A DNA stretch of 64,000 bases from JBGPGW01 sp046349515 (lineage in GTDB: Bacteria; Pseudomonadota; Alphaproteobacteria; CADEGL01), in contig JAXMCE010000007.1 of NCBI GenBank assembly GCA_046349515.1, positions 62,001-126,000 of the forward strand, in the 5' to 3' direction. The position numbers were made by a program, and so were the translations under genes. Positions 1 to 8,203 of this stretch are shown piece after piece; within the stretch, counting starts at the first letter, position 1; every line of letters begins with the position of its first letter. The notes under the pieces were generated by a model. The model was not told where the DNA came from and searched no databases. It saw nothing but the letters and a program-made list of their open reading frames with translations.

Positions 1-720
1 GAAGGGTTCAGGCGGGACGGCAGCGCGTCCGTCCGCATCGTGCTCTCGCCGCGGCGCGAGGTGACGGCGCGGGCGCTCGCCGCGCGCTATCCGAACGTCG
101 AGGTCGCCCGCGACAATCAGGCCGTGGTCGATGCGGCGGATGTGGTTCTCCTGGCGGTGCGCACCAAGGACGCCGTGCCGACGGCGCGGGCGCTCAAATG
201 GCGGAAGGGGCAGCGTCTCGTCTCCTTCGTCGCCGGAACGACTCTCGAGGCGCTCGGCGTCGCCGTGCCCTCGACGGTCGCGCGAGCGATGGCCAGCGCC
301 GCGATCGCGCGCCATGAAAGCACGATCGTCCTCTACCCCGAGGATGGGCCCGCGCGGGCGGTGCTCGAGCCGCTGGGCCCCGTCCTCGCGATGCGCGACG
401 AGGCGATGCTGGCCGCCGCGAGCATCATGTACGCCTATTACGCCATGCTCTTCGCGATCATGGCGGAGGGCGAGCGATGGATAATGGGCCACGGCGCCCC
501 GGCCGAGGCCGCGCGCACGATCGTCGGCTGGGCATTCCGCGGTGCGGGCAACATGCTCCTCGCCGAGCCCGGACGCGCGCTGCCTGAGATCGTGGCTTCC
601 CTCGCAACGCCTGGCGGTATCACCGAGCGGGGGCTCCAGAGCCTCGAAGCCGAGGACGCGCTCTCGGCCTGGCAGCGTGCGCTCGAAGCGGCGCTTCGCC
701 GCACGCGCGGCGAGGAGTAG
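1..720 (+). CDS. pyrroline-5-carboxylate reductase family protein (5' truncated)
   Basis: The reading frame is open from base 1, so the start and the N-terminal Rossmann glycine motif lie outside the window; the GTG at 40 is internal. What remains looks like the ProC family: the end of the dinucleotide-binding domain (the ADVVLLAVRTKDAV stretch), a SFVAGTTLEAL segment like the ProC 'aGvt' strand, and an all-helical C-terminal dimerisation half. Family members reduce pyrroline-5-carboxylate or related cyclic imines with NAD(P)H. The usual ProC 'RxMPNxP' stretch is replaced by RAMASAAIA, so this is probably a divergent paralogue and not the housekeeping enzyme. It converges on the flavoprotein gene that ends at 727, only 6 bases away. 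Confidence 0.7.
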   Translation, partial: EGFRRDGSASVRIVLSPRREVTARALAARYPNVEVARDNQAVVDAADVVLLAVRTKDAVPTARALKWRKGQRLVSFVAGTTLEALGVAVPSTVARAMASAAIARHESTIVLYPEDGPARAVLEPLGPVLAMRDEAMLAAASIMYAYYAMLFAIMAEGERWIMGHGAPAEAARTIVGWAFRGAGNMLLAEPGRALPEIVASLATPGGITERGLQSLEAEDALSAWQRALEAALRRTRGEE

Positions 721-726
721 GCGCGC

Positions 727-2670
727 CTACAAATCCCAGGCGGTCCTGAGGCCGTCGAGCACGGCCTCTTCTGCCGTGCGCGGTGCCAACGCATCGCCGA
801 TGACATGGAGCGCGCCCGGCCAGCCATCGAGCGCCTGGATCAACTCATCGTCCGCTTGGCGCGCGAGATTCGTCACGACCGTCTCGACACCATCGAAAAG
901 AACCGGCTCGCCATTGGTCGTGTGCTGAAAATAGGCCGTGTCCGCGTCGATGCCGGCGAGGCGCACGAGCGGAATCACCTCGACGCCGAGCTTCTGGAGG
1001 GTGCCTAGCCACGGGTCGCGCACATACATCTGGATCATCTGCCCCGGCATGTAGCCGTTCACGCAGAGGCGCACCCGTCGGCCCTCGCGCGCCAGCATCT
1101 CGGCGAGTCCCATGCCCACCCAGTCGCAGCGCCAATCGGCGATGACGACCGAGCCGCCGACATTGGCCTGACCCTTGATGACGGTCCAGGCATCGACCAC
1201 ATGGCCACCCTCGCTCGGCACGTCGAGCGGCCGGGGCTTCGCCCCCGTCGCGATGATGAGCGCATCGGGCGCTTCGTCGCGGATCATGGCGGCGGTCACA
1301 GAAACACCCGGCTCGATGCGCGCGCCGGCGCGTCTTGCTTCATGAGCGAGATTCTCGGCGATCCCGCCGAACTCCGCGCGTCCCGGCAGGCGCTCGGCGA
1401 GGCGCACCTGGCCGCCCAATCGCGCCTCGCGCTCATAGAGCGTGACCGCGTGTCCGCGCGCGGCGGCGATCGCGGTGGCTTTGAGGCCCGCGGGGCCGCC
1501 GCCCACGACGATGACGCGCTTCCGGCTCCGTGCGGGCGTGAACGTGCCATAGACGAGCTCGCGGCCCGATTCCGGATACTGAATGCAGGAGACGGAGACG
1601 CCCTTCTGGATGTGGCCGATGCAGGCCTGATTGCAGCCGATACAGCTGCGGATGTCCTCAACCCGGCCCTCGCGCGCTTTGTTCGGGAGTTGCGGGTCCG
1701 CGATCATGCCGCGCGTCATGGCGCACATGTCGGCCTGACCCGCGGCAAGGATCCGCTCGGCGACATCGGGTCGGTTGATGCGGCCCGCGACGAAGACGGG
1801 CTTCCCGATCCTCGCCTTGATGCCGCCCGCAAGCGGCGCCACGTAACCGGGGTCGACCATCATCGGCGGCACGCTGTGGATCGAGCCGCCGAGCGTCGCG
1901 ACCGAGCCGATCGTCACGTTGAAATAATCGAAATGCGGCGCGAGCGCCTGGCAGATCGCGAGCGTCTCCTCGGCGCTGAGGCCGTCATGCTGATCGGGTT
2001 CGGCGCCGGAGATGCGCAGGCCCACGATCGCGCGTCCAATGCGGCGTCGCGCGGCCGCGGCGATCTCGGCGAGGAAGCGGATGCGATTCTCGATCGGGCC
2101 GCCATAGGAATCGGTGCGCTGGTTGATGCGGGGATTCAGGAACTGCGCGGGCAGGTAGCCGTGGCTCGCCACGATCTCGACGCCGTCGAAGCCGGCTTCG
2201 GTGAGCCGCGCGGCCGCGGCGCCGTAGCATTCGACCATCTCCCCGATCAGCGCGGCCGGCATCGCGCGCGGCACGATGTGGAAACGCTCATTCGGTGTGT
2301 CGGAGGCGGAGTAGGCGGCGGGCACCGTGCCGTCCTCGCTCTCGAGCACCTCCCGCCCGGCGTGGAAGAGCTGGCCGAAGAGGCGGCAGTCATGGGCGTG
2401 CACGGCTTTGGCGATCGCCTGGAAGCCGGGAATGCAATCGTCCGTGTCGGCGCGGAGGCTCGTCGGATGGTAGATCGCACTTCCGTGGATCGCGGCCACT
2501 TCGGTGATGACGAGCCCGGCGCCGCCCTTGGCACGAGCCTCGTGATAGGCGCGGAGCGCGTCGTTCGGCATGCCGCGCGTCAACGAGGTGTCGTGGCCGG
2601 TCGAGAAGATGCGGTTCTTGAATTCGAGACCGCCGAGCCGGAAGGGCGAGAAGAGATGGGGAAAGCGCAT
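727..2670 (-). CDS. FMN/FAD/[4Fe-4S] NADH:flavin oxidoreductase (paralogue 1 of 3)
   Basis: A 647-residue multidomain flavoprotein. The N-terminal half is an Old Yellow Enzyme TIM barrel, with the typical HGYLPAQFLNP and RTDSYGG segments. A CxxCxxxC...C cluster (C343, C346, C350, C362) should bind the [4Fe-4S] cluster. The C-terminal half has an FAD GGGPAGLKA loop near residue 390 and a second nucleotide-binding region. This is the architecture of 2,4-dienoyl-CoA reductase FadH, trimethylamine dehydrogenase and N-methylproline demethylase StcD. Substrate cannot be told from sequence. It is the last gene of a leftward set and has two close paralogues just upstream. Start is the ATG at 2670; all three paralogues begin (T)RFPHLFSPF. 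Confidence 0.85.
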   Translation of the reverse strand: MRFPHLFSPFRLGGLEFKNRIFSTGHDTSLTRGMPNDALRAYHEARAKGGAGLVITEVAAIHGSAIYHPTSLRADTDDCIPGFQAIAKAVHAHDCRLFGQLFHAGREVLESEDGTVPAAYSASDTPNERFHIVPRAMPAALIGEMVECYGAAAARLTEAGFDGVEIVASHGYLPAQFLNPRINQRTDSYGGPIENRIRFLAEIAAAARRRIGRAIVGLRISGAEPDQHDGLSAEETLAICQALAPHFDYFNVTIGSVATLGGSIHSVPPMMVDPGYVAPLAGGIKARIGKPVFVAGRINRPDVAERILAAGQADMCAMTRGMIADPQLPNKAREGRVEDIRSCIGCNQACIGHIQKGVSVSCIQYPESGRELVYGTFTPARSRKRVIVVGGGPAGLKATAIAAARGHAVTLYEREARLGGQVRLAERLPGRAEFGGIAENLAHEARRAGARIEPGVSVTAAMIRDEAPDALIIATGAKPRPLDVPSEGGHVVDAWTVIKGQANVGGSVVIADWRCDWVGMGLAEMLAREGRRVRLCVNGYMPGQMIQMYVRDPWLGTLQKLGVEVIPLVRLAGIDADTAYFQHTTNGEPVLFDGVETVVTNLARQADDELIQALDGWPGALHVIGDALAPRTAEEAVLDGLRTAWDL

Positions 2671-2705
2671 GCGGTCAAGCCTTCACGTTTCTATCCCTGG
2701 CGTCC

Positions 2706-4655
2706 TCAAAGCGTCCACGCCGCCTTGAGCCCCTCGATGACCGCCTCCTCCGCCGTGCGGGGCGCGAGACAGTCGCCGATCGGAATCACCTGACCCTCCC
2801 AGCCCTGTAGTGCCGATTCGAGATCGTTCTCGATCTCGCGCGGATAGGAGGTGACGAGCGTCTCAATTCCCTCGAAGACCACGGGCTCGGCGCTCGTCGT
2901 GTGCTCGAAATAGACGCTCTCGGCATCGGCGCCCATGAGGCGCATCATGGGCACGATCTCGACGCCCAACCTGTGCAGCGTGCCGATCCAGGGGTCTCGG
3001 ACATATTGCTGGATCGTCTCGCCGGGCACGTAACCATTGAGGCAAAGGCGCACCTGCCGGCCCTCGCGGGCCAGCATCTCGGCGAGGCCCAACCCCACCC
3101 AGTCGCAACGCCAGTCGGCAACGACGACCGAGCCGCCGACATTGGCTTGGCCCTTGAGGACCTGCCAGGCATCGAGCACATGGGCGCCTTCGATGCCGCC
3201 TTCGAGTCTCAGCGGCGCGGGACGCGCCCCCGTCGCGAGGATGACCGTGTCGGGTAGCTCGCGTCGGACGCGCGGCGCGTCGACATCGACGCCGCGCATG
3301 AGCCTCGCTCCGGCTTGTTCCGCTTCCCGCGCGAGGATTTCGACCATGCCGCCGAACTCCATGCGCCCCGGCAGCCTCTCGGCCAGAAGCACCTGTCCGC
3401 CAAGGCGACTCGCGCGTTCATACAAAGTCACGTCGTGGCCGCGCGCGGCGGCAATCGCGGCCGCCTTGAGACCCGCAGGTCCTCCGCCCACGACCATCAC
3501 GCGCCTTTGCCGCGCCGCCGGCTTGATCTCACCGTAGACGAGTTCGCGCCCGCTTTCCGGATATTGGATGCAGGAGACGGAATAGCCGCGCTGGTTGTGG
3601 CCGCTACAGGCCTGCATGCAGCCCATGCAGGCGCGGATGTCCTCGATGCGCCCCGCGCGCGCCTTGTTGGGGAGTTCGGGGTCGGCGATGAGTCCGCGCG
3701 TCATGGCGCACATATCGGCCTGGCCCTCGGCCAGGATGCGCTCGGCGACATCGGGCCGGTTGATGCGGCCGGCGACGAAGACGGGTTTATTGATGCGCGC
3801 TTTGAGCCGTCCTGCGACCGGTGCCGCGTGTCCTGGTTCGAAGGCCATGGTCGGCACGGTGTGGACCGAACTCGCGAGAGTCGAGACAGTTCCCATCGTG
3901 ACGCTCACATAGTCGAAGAGCGGCGACAACTGCGCTGCCAACTCGCGCGTCTCTCCCTCGGACAGACCTTCGGGCAAGCCGGGTTCCTCGCCGGAGATGC
4001 GTATGCCCAGAATTGCGTTGCCGATTCGCGCGCGCGCGGCCGCCGCGACCTCGCGCACGAAGCGCAGGCGTCCACTGGCCGTGCCGCCATACTCATCCGT
4101 GCGTTGATTCAAGCGCGGGTTCAAGAACTGCGCGAGGAGATAGCCCTGGCTCGCGAGAATTTCGACGCCGTCGAGCCCGGCCTCGGCGAGGCGTCCGGCG
4201 GCGGCACCGTAGCCTTCGACGATCTCGGCGATAAAGGCCTGCGACATGGGACGCGGCACCATGCGCGCCCGCTCGTTGGGAACGGCGGAGGCGGACCAGG
4301 TTGCGGGAATCGTGCCGTCGCGCGTGTAGGTCATCTCCCGGCCCGCATGGAAGAGTTGCCCGAATAGCCGGCACTCATGGGCTTGGACGGCCTTGGCCAG
4401 CGCCCGGTAGGGAGGAATGCAGGCATCGCTCGTCGCCGAGAGAGTCCGCGGCGTGTAGTAGGCGGTCTCGTGCACGCCGGCGACTTCGACGACGATGAGA
4501 CCTGCCCCGCCCCTGGCCCGCGCGAGATGGTAGGCATGGAGTGCCTCCGTGATGACGCCGTCACCGAGCCGCGTGCCGTGCCCGGTCGAGATGATGCGAT
4601 TCTTGAAGGTGAGATGGCGAAGCGTGAAGGGCGAGAAGAGATGGGGAAAGCGCAT
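2706..4655 (-). CDS. FMN/FAD/[4Fe-4S] NADH:flavin oxidoreductase (paralogue 2 of 3)
   Basis: 649 residues, collinear with its neighbours at 727-2670 and 4788-6740: an OYE-type FMN barrel, the cluster motif CMGCMQAC followed by a fourth Cys 11 residues on, an FAD loop (GGGPAGLKAAA), and the shared DWRCDWVG(L/M)GLAEMLAREG segment in the second nucleotide-binding domain. All cofactor motifs look intact, so this is a working paralogue and not a decaying copy. Function is as for the family: oxidative demethylation or enoate reduction with electrons passing through FAD, [4Fe-4S] and FMN. Only 35 bases separate it from the downstream copy, so the two are probably cotranscribed; a palindromic repeat lies upstream. 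Confidence 0.85.
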   Translation of the reverse strand: MRFPHLFSPFTLRHLTFKNRIISTGHGTRLGDGVITEALHAYHLARARGGAGLIVVEVAGVHETAYYTPRTLSATSDACIPPYRALAKAVQAHECRLFGQLFHAGREMTYTRDGTIPATWSASAVPNERARMVPRPMSQAFIAEIVEGYGAAAGRLAEAGLDGVEILASQGYLLAQFLNPRLNQRTDEYGGTASGRLRFVREVAAAARARIGNAILGIRISGEEPGLPEGLSEGETRELAAQLSPLFDYVSVTMGTVSTLASSVHTVPTMAFEPGHAAPVAGRLKARINKPVFVAGRINRPDVAERILAEGQADMCAMTRGLIADPELPNKARAGRIEDIRACMGCMQACSGHNQRGYSVSCIQYPESGRELVYGEIKPAARQRRVMVVGGGPAGLKAAAIAAARGHDVTLYERASRLGGQVLLAERLPGRMEFGGMVEILAREAEQAGARLMRGVDVDAPRVRRELPDTVILATGARPAPLRLEGGIEGAHVLDAWQVLKGQANVGGSVVVADWRCDWVGLGLAEMLAREGRQVRLCLNGYVPGETIQQYVRDPWIGTLHRLGVEIVPMMRLMGADAESVYFEHTTSAEPVVFEGIETLVTSYPREIENDLESALQGWEGQVIPIGDCLAPRTAEEAVIEGLKAAWTL

Positions 4656-4681
4656 GAATCCGAATTCCAGATTCCGTGCAG

Positions 4682-4758
4682 AATCCTCATGCTTTGATCA
4701 CGCCAGCATGAGGAATTTCGAGATACCCTCATCCTGCGCTCGTCGAAGGATGAGGGTC
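4682..4758. repeat. double-hairpin palindromic element (REP-like)
   Basis: Two adjacent inverted repeats lie in the 132-bp gap between paralogues 2 and 3. The first pairs CCTCATGCT (4685-4693) with AGCATGAGG (4705-4713). The second pairs ACCCTCATCCT (4725-4735) with AGGATGAGGGT (4747-4757), a perfect 11-bp stem with an 11-nt loop. The CTCATCCT...AGGATGAG arrangement resembles short dispersed palindromes I recall from many alphaproteobacterial genomes. It may also act as a processing or termination structure inside the operon. Confidence 0.6.
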
Positions 4759-4787
4759 AATGAGAGCGCGATCTTACGTCGCCGACC

Positions 4788-6740
4788 TCAGATCGCCCAC
4801 GCCACCTTGAGGCCTTCGAGCACGGCCTCCTCGGCGGTGCGCGGGGCCGCGCAGTCGCCGATGGCAACGACCTCGCCGCCCCAGCCTTCGAGCGCCTGCT
4901 CGAGCTCGCCCTCGGCTTCGCGCGCGAGCGCCGTCACGAGCGTCTCGACGCCGTCGCAGACCACGGGCTGGCTGCTGGTCGTGTGCTCGAAATAGACCGA
5001 ATCGGAATCGGCGCCGACGAGACGCGCGAGCGGAATGGTTTCGACGCCGAGCTTGTGGAGCGTCCCCAACCAGCCATCGCGCACATATTGCTGGATCGTC
5101 TCGCCGGGCATGTAGCCGTTGACGCAGAGGCGCACCCGCCGGCCGTCGCGCGCGAGCATCTCGGCGAGGCCGAGCCCGACCCAGTCGCAGCGCCAGTCGG
5201 CGATGACAACGGAGCCGCCGACATTGGCCCGGCCGCGCAAGACCTGCCAGGCATCGACCACATGGGCGCCTTCCGTTCCGCCCGGAAGGTCGAGGGCGCT
5301 CGGGCGGGCACCCGTCGCGAGGATCACGACGTCGGGCGCTTCCTTCCGCACGAGCGCGGCGTCGACCACGCATCCGCGCTCGACGCGCACGCCGGCCGTC
5401 TCGACCTCGCGGGCGAGGTGGTCGGCCAGGCCGCCGAACTCGGCGCGCCCGGGCAGCTTCTCGGCGAGCCGCACCTGTCCGCCGAGCCGTGCCTCGCGCT
5501 CGTAGAGGGTCACCTCGTGCCCGCGGCGCGCCGCGACGGAGGCCGCCTTCATGCCGCCCGGACCCCCGCCCACGACCATGATGCGCTTTCGTTTCGTGGC
5601 CGGCTTCAACTCGCCATAGGCGAGCTCGCGTCCGCTTTCCGGGAACTGGATGCAGGAGATCGAGGCGCCCTTGTGGTTGTGGCCGATGCAGGCCTGGTTG
5701 CAGCCGATGCAGGCGCGGATGTCCTCGACCCGGCCTTCGCGCGCCTTGTTGGGAAGCTCGGGGTCGGCGATGAGGCCGCGCGTCATCGCGCACATGTCGG
5801 CTTGGCCCGATTCGATGATGCGCTCGGCGATATCCGGCCGGTTGATGCGGCCTGAGATGAGAACCGGGCGCGAAAGCTCGCGCTTGACCTTGCCGGCGAC
5901 GGGGGCGAGGTAGCCCGCCTCGAAGGCCATGGGCGGCACCGAGTGGAGCGTGCTGCCGAGCGTGCTGATCGAGCCGAAGGTGACGTTCATGTAGTCGAAA
6001 TGGGGCTCCAAGGCGCGGCAGATTTCGATGGTCTCGTCAGGACCGAGGCCGCCCGGCTGATCGGGCTCGGCACCCGAGATGCGCAGGCCCATGACCCGCT
6101 TGCCGAGCGTCGCGCGCACGGCCTTGGCGATCTCGACGATGATGCGCCGGCGGTTCTCGGCACTCCCGCCATACTCGTCCGCGCGTCGGTTGATGCTCGG
6201 GTTCAAGAATTGCGCGAGGAGATAGCCGTGCGCCGCGACGATCTCGACGCCGTCGAGCCCGGCTTCCGCGAAGCGCGCGGCACCCTTGGCGTAGCACTCG
6301 ACGATCTCGGCGATGAAGGCCTTGGACATGGCGCGCGGCACGGCGTGGAAGCGCTCGTTCGGCACGGCCGAGGCGGAATAGACGACGGGAAGCGAGCCGT
6401 CCGGCAGCATGGTGATCTCGCGGCCCGCGTGGAAAAGCTGGCCGATCACCTTGCAATCGTAGCCGTGGCACATCTCGGCAAGACGCCGATAGCCCGGAAT
6501 GCACTCGTCCGTGTCGGCCTTGAGCGTGCGCGCGGTGTAGTAGGCCGTCTCGTGCACGCCCGCGACCTCGGTGATGATGAGCCCGGCCCCGCCCTTCGCG
6601 CGGGCGCGGTGATAGGCGAGCAGCTCGTCGTTGATGACGCGGTTGCCGAGGCGCGTGCCGTGCCCGGTCGAGAACAGACGGTTCTTGAAGGTGACGGGGC
6701 CGATCGTGAAGGGCGAGAAGAGGTGGGGAAAGCGCGTCAC
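4788..6740 (-). CDS. FMN/FAD/[4Fe-4S] NADH:flavin oxidoreductase (paralogue 3 of 3)
   Basis: 650 residues with the same domain order as the two downstream copies: an OYE-type barrel (HGYLLAQFLNP, RRADEYGG), the [4Fe-4S] motif CIGCNQAC plus a fourth Cys, the FAD loop GGGPGGMKAAS, and an NAD(P)-binding segment. In the FAD loop the usual GPAG has become GPGG. It is the first of the tandem trio and sits 104 bases downstream of the DUF1028 gene, on the same strand as an acyl-CoA dehydrogenase and a GntR regulator. That setting suggests catabolism of a small organic acid or N-methylated compound; the substrate is unknown. Confidence 0.85.
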   Translation of the reverse strand: MTRFPHLFSPFTIGPVTFKNRLFSTGHGTRLGNRVINDELLAYHRARAKGGAGLIITEVAGVHETAYYTARTLKADTDECIPGYRRLAEMCHGYDCKVIGQLFHAGREITMLPDGSLPVVYSASAVPNERFHAVPRAMSKAFIAEIVECYAKGAARFAEAGLDGVEIVAAHGYLLAQFLNPSINRRADEYGGSAENRRRIIVEIAKAVRATLGKRVMGLRISGAEPDQPGGLGPDETIEICRALEPHFDYMNVTFGSISTLGSTLHSVPPMAFEAGYLAPVAGKVKRELSRPVLISGRINRPDIAERIIESGQADMCAMTRGLIADPELPNKAREGRVEDIRACIGCNQACIGHNHKGASISCIQFPESGRELAYGELKPATKRKRIMVVGGGPGGMKAASVAARRGHEVTLYEREARLGGQVRLAEKLPGRAEFGGLADHLAREVETAGVRVERGCVVDAALVRKEAPDVVILATGARPSALDLPGGTEGAHVVDAWQVLRGRANVGGSVVIADWRCDWVGLGLAEMLARDGRRVRLCVNGYMPGETIQQYVRDGWLGTLHKLGVETIPLARLVGADSDSVYFEHTTSSQPVVCDGVETLVTALAREAEGELEQALEGWGGEVVAIGDCAAPRTAEEAVLEGLKVAWAI

Positions 6741-6844
6741 GGCTTGGCTCCTCGCTCGGGCCTGTCCGGCCCGCGATCGCAGGCCCCCACTGTAACGGCC
6801 GTCCCGCCCCGGTCAACGGCGCGCCGGCGTCCGTCCCGCTGCCG

Positions 6845-7495
6845 CTAGACCGCGGCGCCGGGATCGGCCACGCGCAGCATGAAGTTGGCCATCTGCGGCT
6901 CGTAGGCGCGCCAGATGCGTCCGAGCTCGGCGACCGGATCGTCGTGCCAATCGACGCGCAGGTTGATCTCGGGGAACTCGTGGCTTTCGCCGACGAGGAG
7001 GGTGGCAGAGCGGACGGGGTTGGTCTCGCCCCCGGCCTCGAGTCCCGCTTCGAGCGCGCGGATGAGGCGATCGGCGATATGCGCGTCGGGTTTCTCCATG
7101 AATCCATCGACCATGGCCTTGGGCAGGCGCTTGTCCTTGAGGAGATTGCCGATCGACACGCATTGGGGCCCGACATGGCCGCCATGGAGCGAGACGATCT
7201 TGTCGCCCGAGAAATGCGCGACCGAACCCGTCTTGTCGACGACGGCGAGCTGCCGCCAGCCGATATGCCGCGCGCCCTTGACCAGCTCGTCGGTCACCTG
7301 CTGGGCGGAGCGACCTGCCTTGAGCAGCTCGATCCCGCGCAGGCCGAGGACAGGATCGGTGCGGTTCTGCGAGAGGACCGCGCCGTGCTTCGCAAGCACG
7401 AAGGGACAGCGCGCGCCGACGCAGATGCTCGCTGTCGTGATCGAGACTCCGAAGGCGCCCGTGCGCGGGCAGCGGGCGGCGATGGAAAAGGTCAT
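6845..7495 (-). CDS. DUF1028 family protein
   Basis: 216 residues. The N-terminus MTFSIAARCPRTGAFGV and the following ATASICVGAR-like stretch and SQNRTDPVLG are typical of DUF1028, a family I recall as Ntn-hydrolase-like and often found next to amino-acid or peptide catabolism genes. Biochemical function is not established. A good ribosome site (GGAGGGA, read on the minus strand) precedes the ATG at 7495. It lies between the GntR regulator gene (34-bp gap) and the flavoprotein trio, so it is probably part of that transcript. Confidence 0.8.
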   Translation of the reverse strand: MTFSIAARCPRTGAFGVSITTASICVGARCPFVLAKHGAVLSQNRTDPVLGLRGIELLKAGRSAQQVTDELVKGARHIGWRQLAVVDKTGSVAHFSGDKIVSLHGGHVGPQCVSIGNLLKDKRLPKAMVDGFMEKPDAHIADRLIRALEAGLEAGGETNPVRSATLLVGESHEFPEINLRVDWHDDPVAELGRIWRAYEPQMANFMLRVADPGAAV

Positions 7496-7528
7496 GGCGT
7501 TCCCTCCACTGGATTCAACGCAATGGAT

Positions 7529-8200
7529 TCAAGCGGCAGTGCGGCGGCGCGGGCGCACGGTGCGTCCGTGGTCCGCCTCGACGGCCGAGAGCGCGCGCCG
7601 CAGATGCGCGCGCATGAGCCGCTCGACGGCCTCGGCGTCGCGCGCCTCGATCGCCCTGATGATGAGGCGATGGTCGCGGTTCGAGAGGCGCATCGTCTCT
7701 TCGTCGTAAAGGCGCGCGGCCGTCGCGAAATAGTCCCGGTAGGCGCCGGCGATCTCGGACAAGCGCCGGTTGCCCGCGGCCGCGATGAGCCGCTCGTGGA
7801 AGTCGCGGTTGAGGCGCGCGCGGCGCTCGACGGCCGAAAGCGGCAGGCGCTCGGCTTCCGCCGCGATCCGCGACAGCTCGGCGACCATGGGCCGCGTCAT
7901 CCGTTCGGCCGCGAGTTTTCCCGCATGGACCTCGAGCGCCTCCCGCACCCCCAGGATGTCGCGGAGCTCCGCGCGGATGTCGCGCACGGTGACGCCGCCC
8001 GCGCGCACGGGGCTCACCAGCCCCTCGGCCTCGAGAAGAAGGAAGGCCTCGCGAACAGGCGTGCGGCTGACCTCGAGCGATTTCGCGAGTTCGGCGCCGA
8101 CGAGCCGCGTCCCGGCCGCGAGCGCGCCCGACAGGATCTTCTCGCGCAGGTGCTTGTAGACCTGCCGCGCCATGGTCTCAGGCTTCGCGATGACGGCCAT
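7529..8200 (-). CDS. GntR family transcriptional regulator (FCD/FadR type)
   Basis: 223 residues. The N-terminal winged helix-turn-helix (about 10-75) contains the family signature SRTPVREAFLLLEAEGLV. It is followed by an all-helical FCD ligand-binding domain (about 85-210) with FHERLI and the C-terminal H-rich helices that bind metal and organic acids. Such regulators usually repress their own catabolic operon and are released by a carboxylate. The gene starts 3 bases after the stop of the acyl-CoA dehydrogenase gene, so they are cotranscribed. The perfect palindrome at 9460-9483 upstream of that gene is the obvious operator candidate. The ATG at 8200 is favoured; the C-terminus is Arg-rich. 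Confidence 0.9.
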   Translation of the reverse strand: MAVIAKPETMARQVYKHLREKILSGALAAGTRLVGAELAKSLEVSRTPVREAFLLLEAEGLVSPVRAGGVTVRDIRAELRDILGVREALEVHAGKLAAERMTRPMVAELSRIAAEAERLPLSAVERRARLNRDFHERLIAAAGNRRLSEIAGAYRDYFATAARLYDEETMRLSNRDHRLIIRAIEARDAEAVERLMRAHLRRALSAVEADHGRTVRPRRRTAA

Positions 8201-8203
8201 GGC

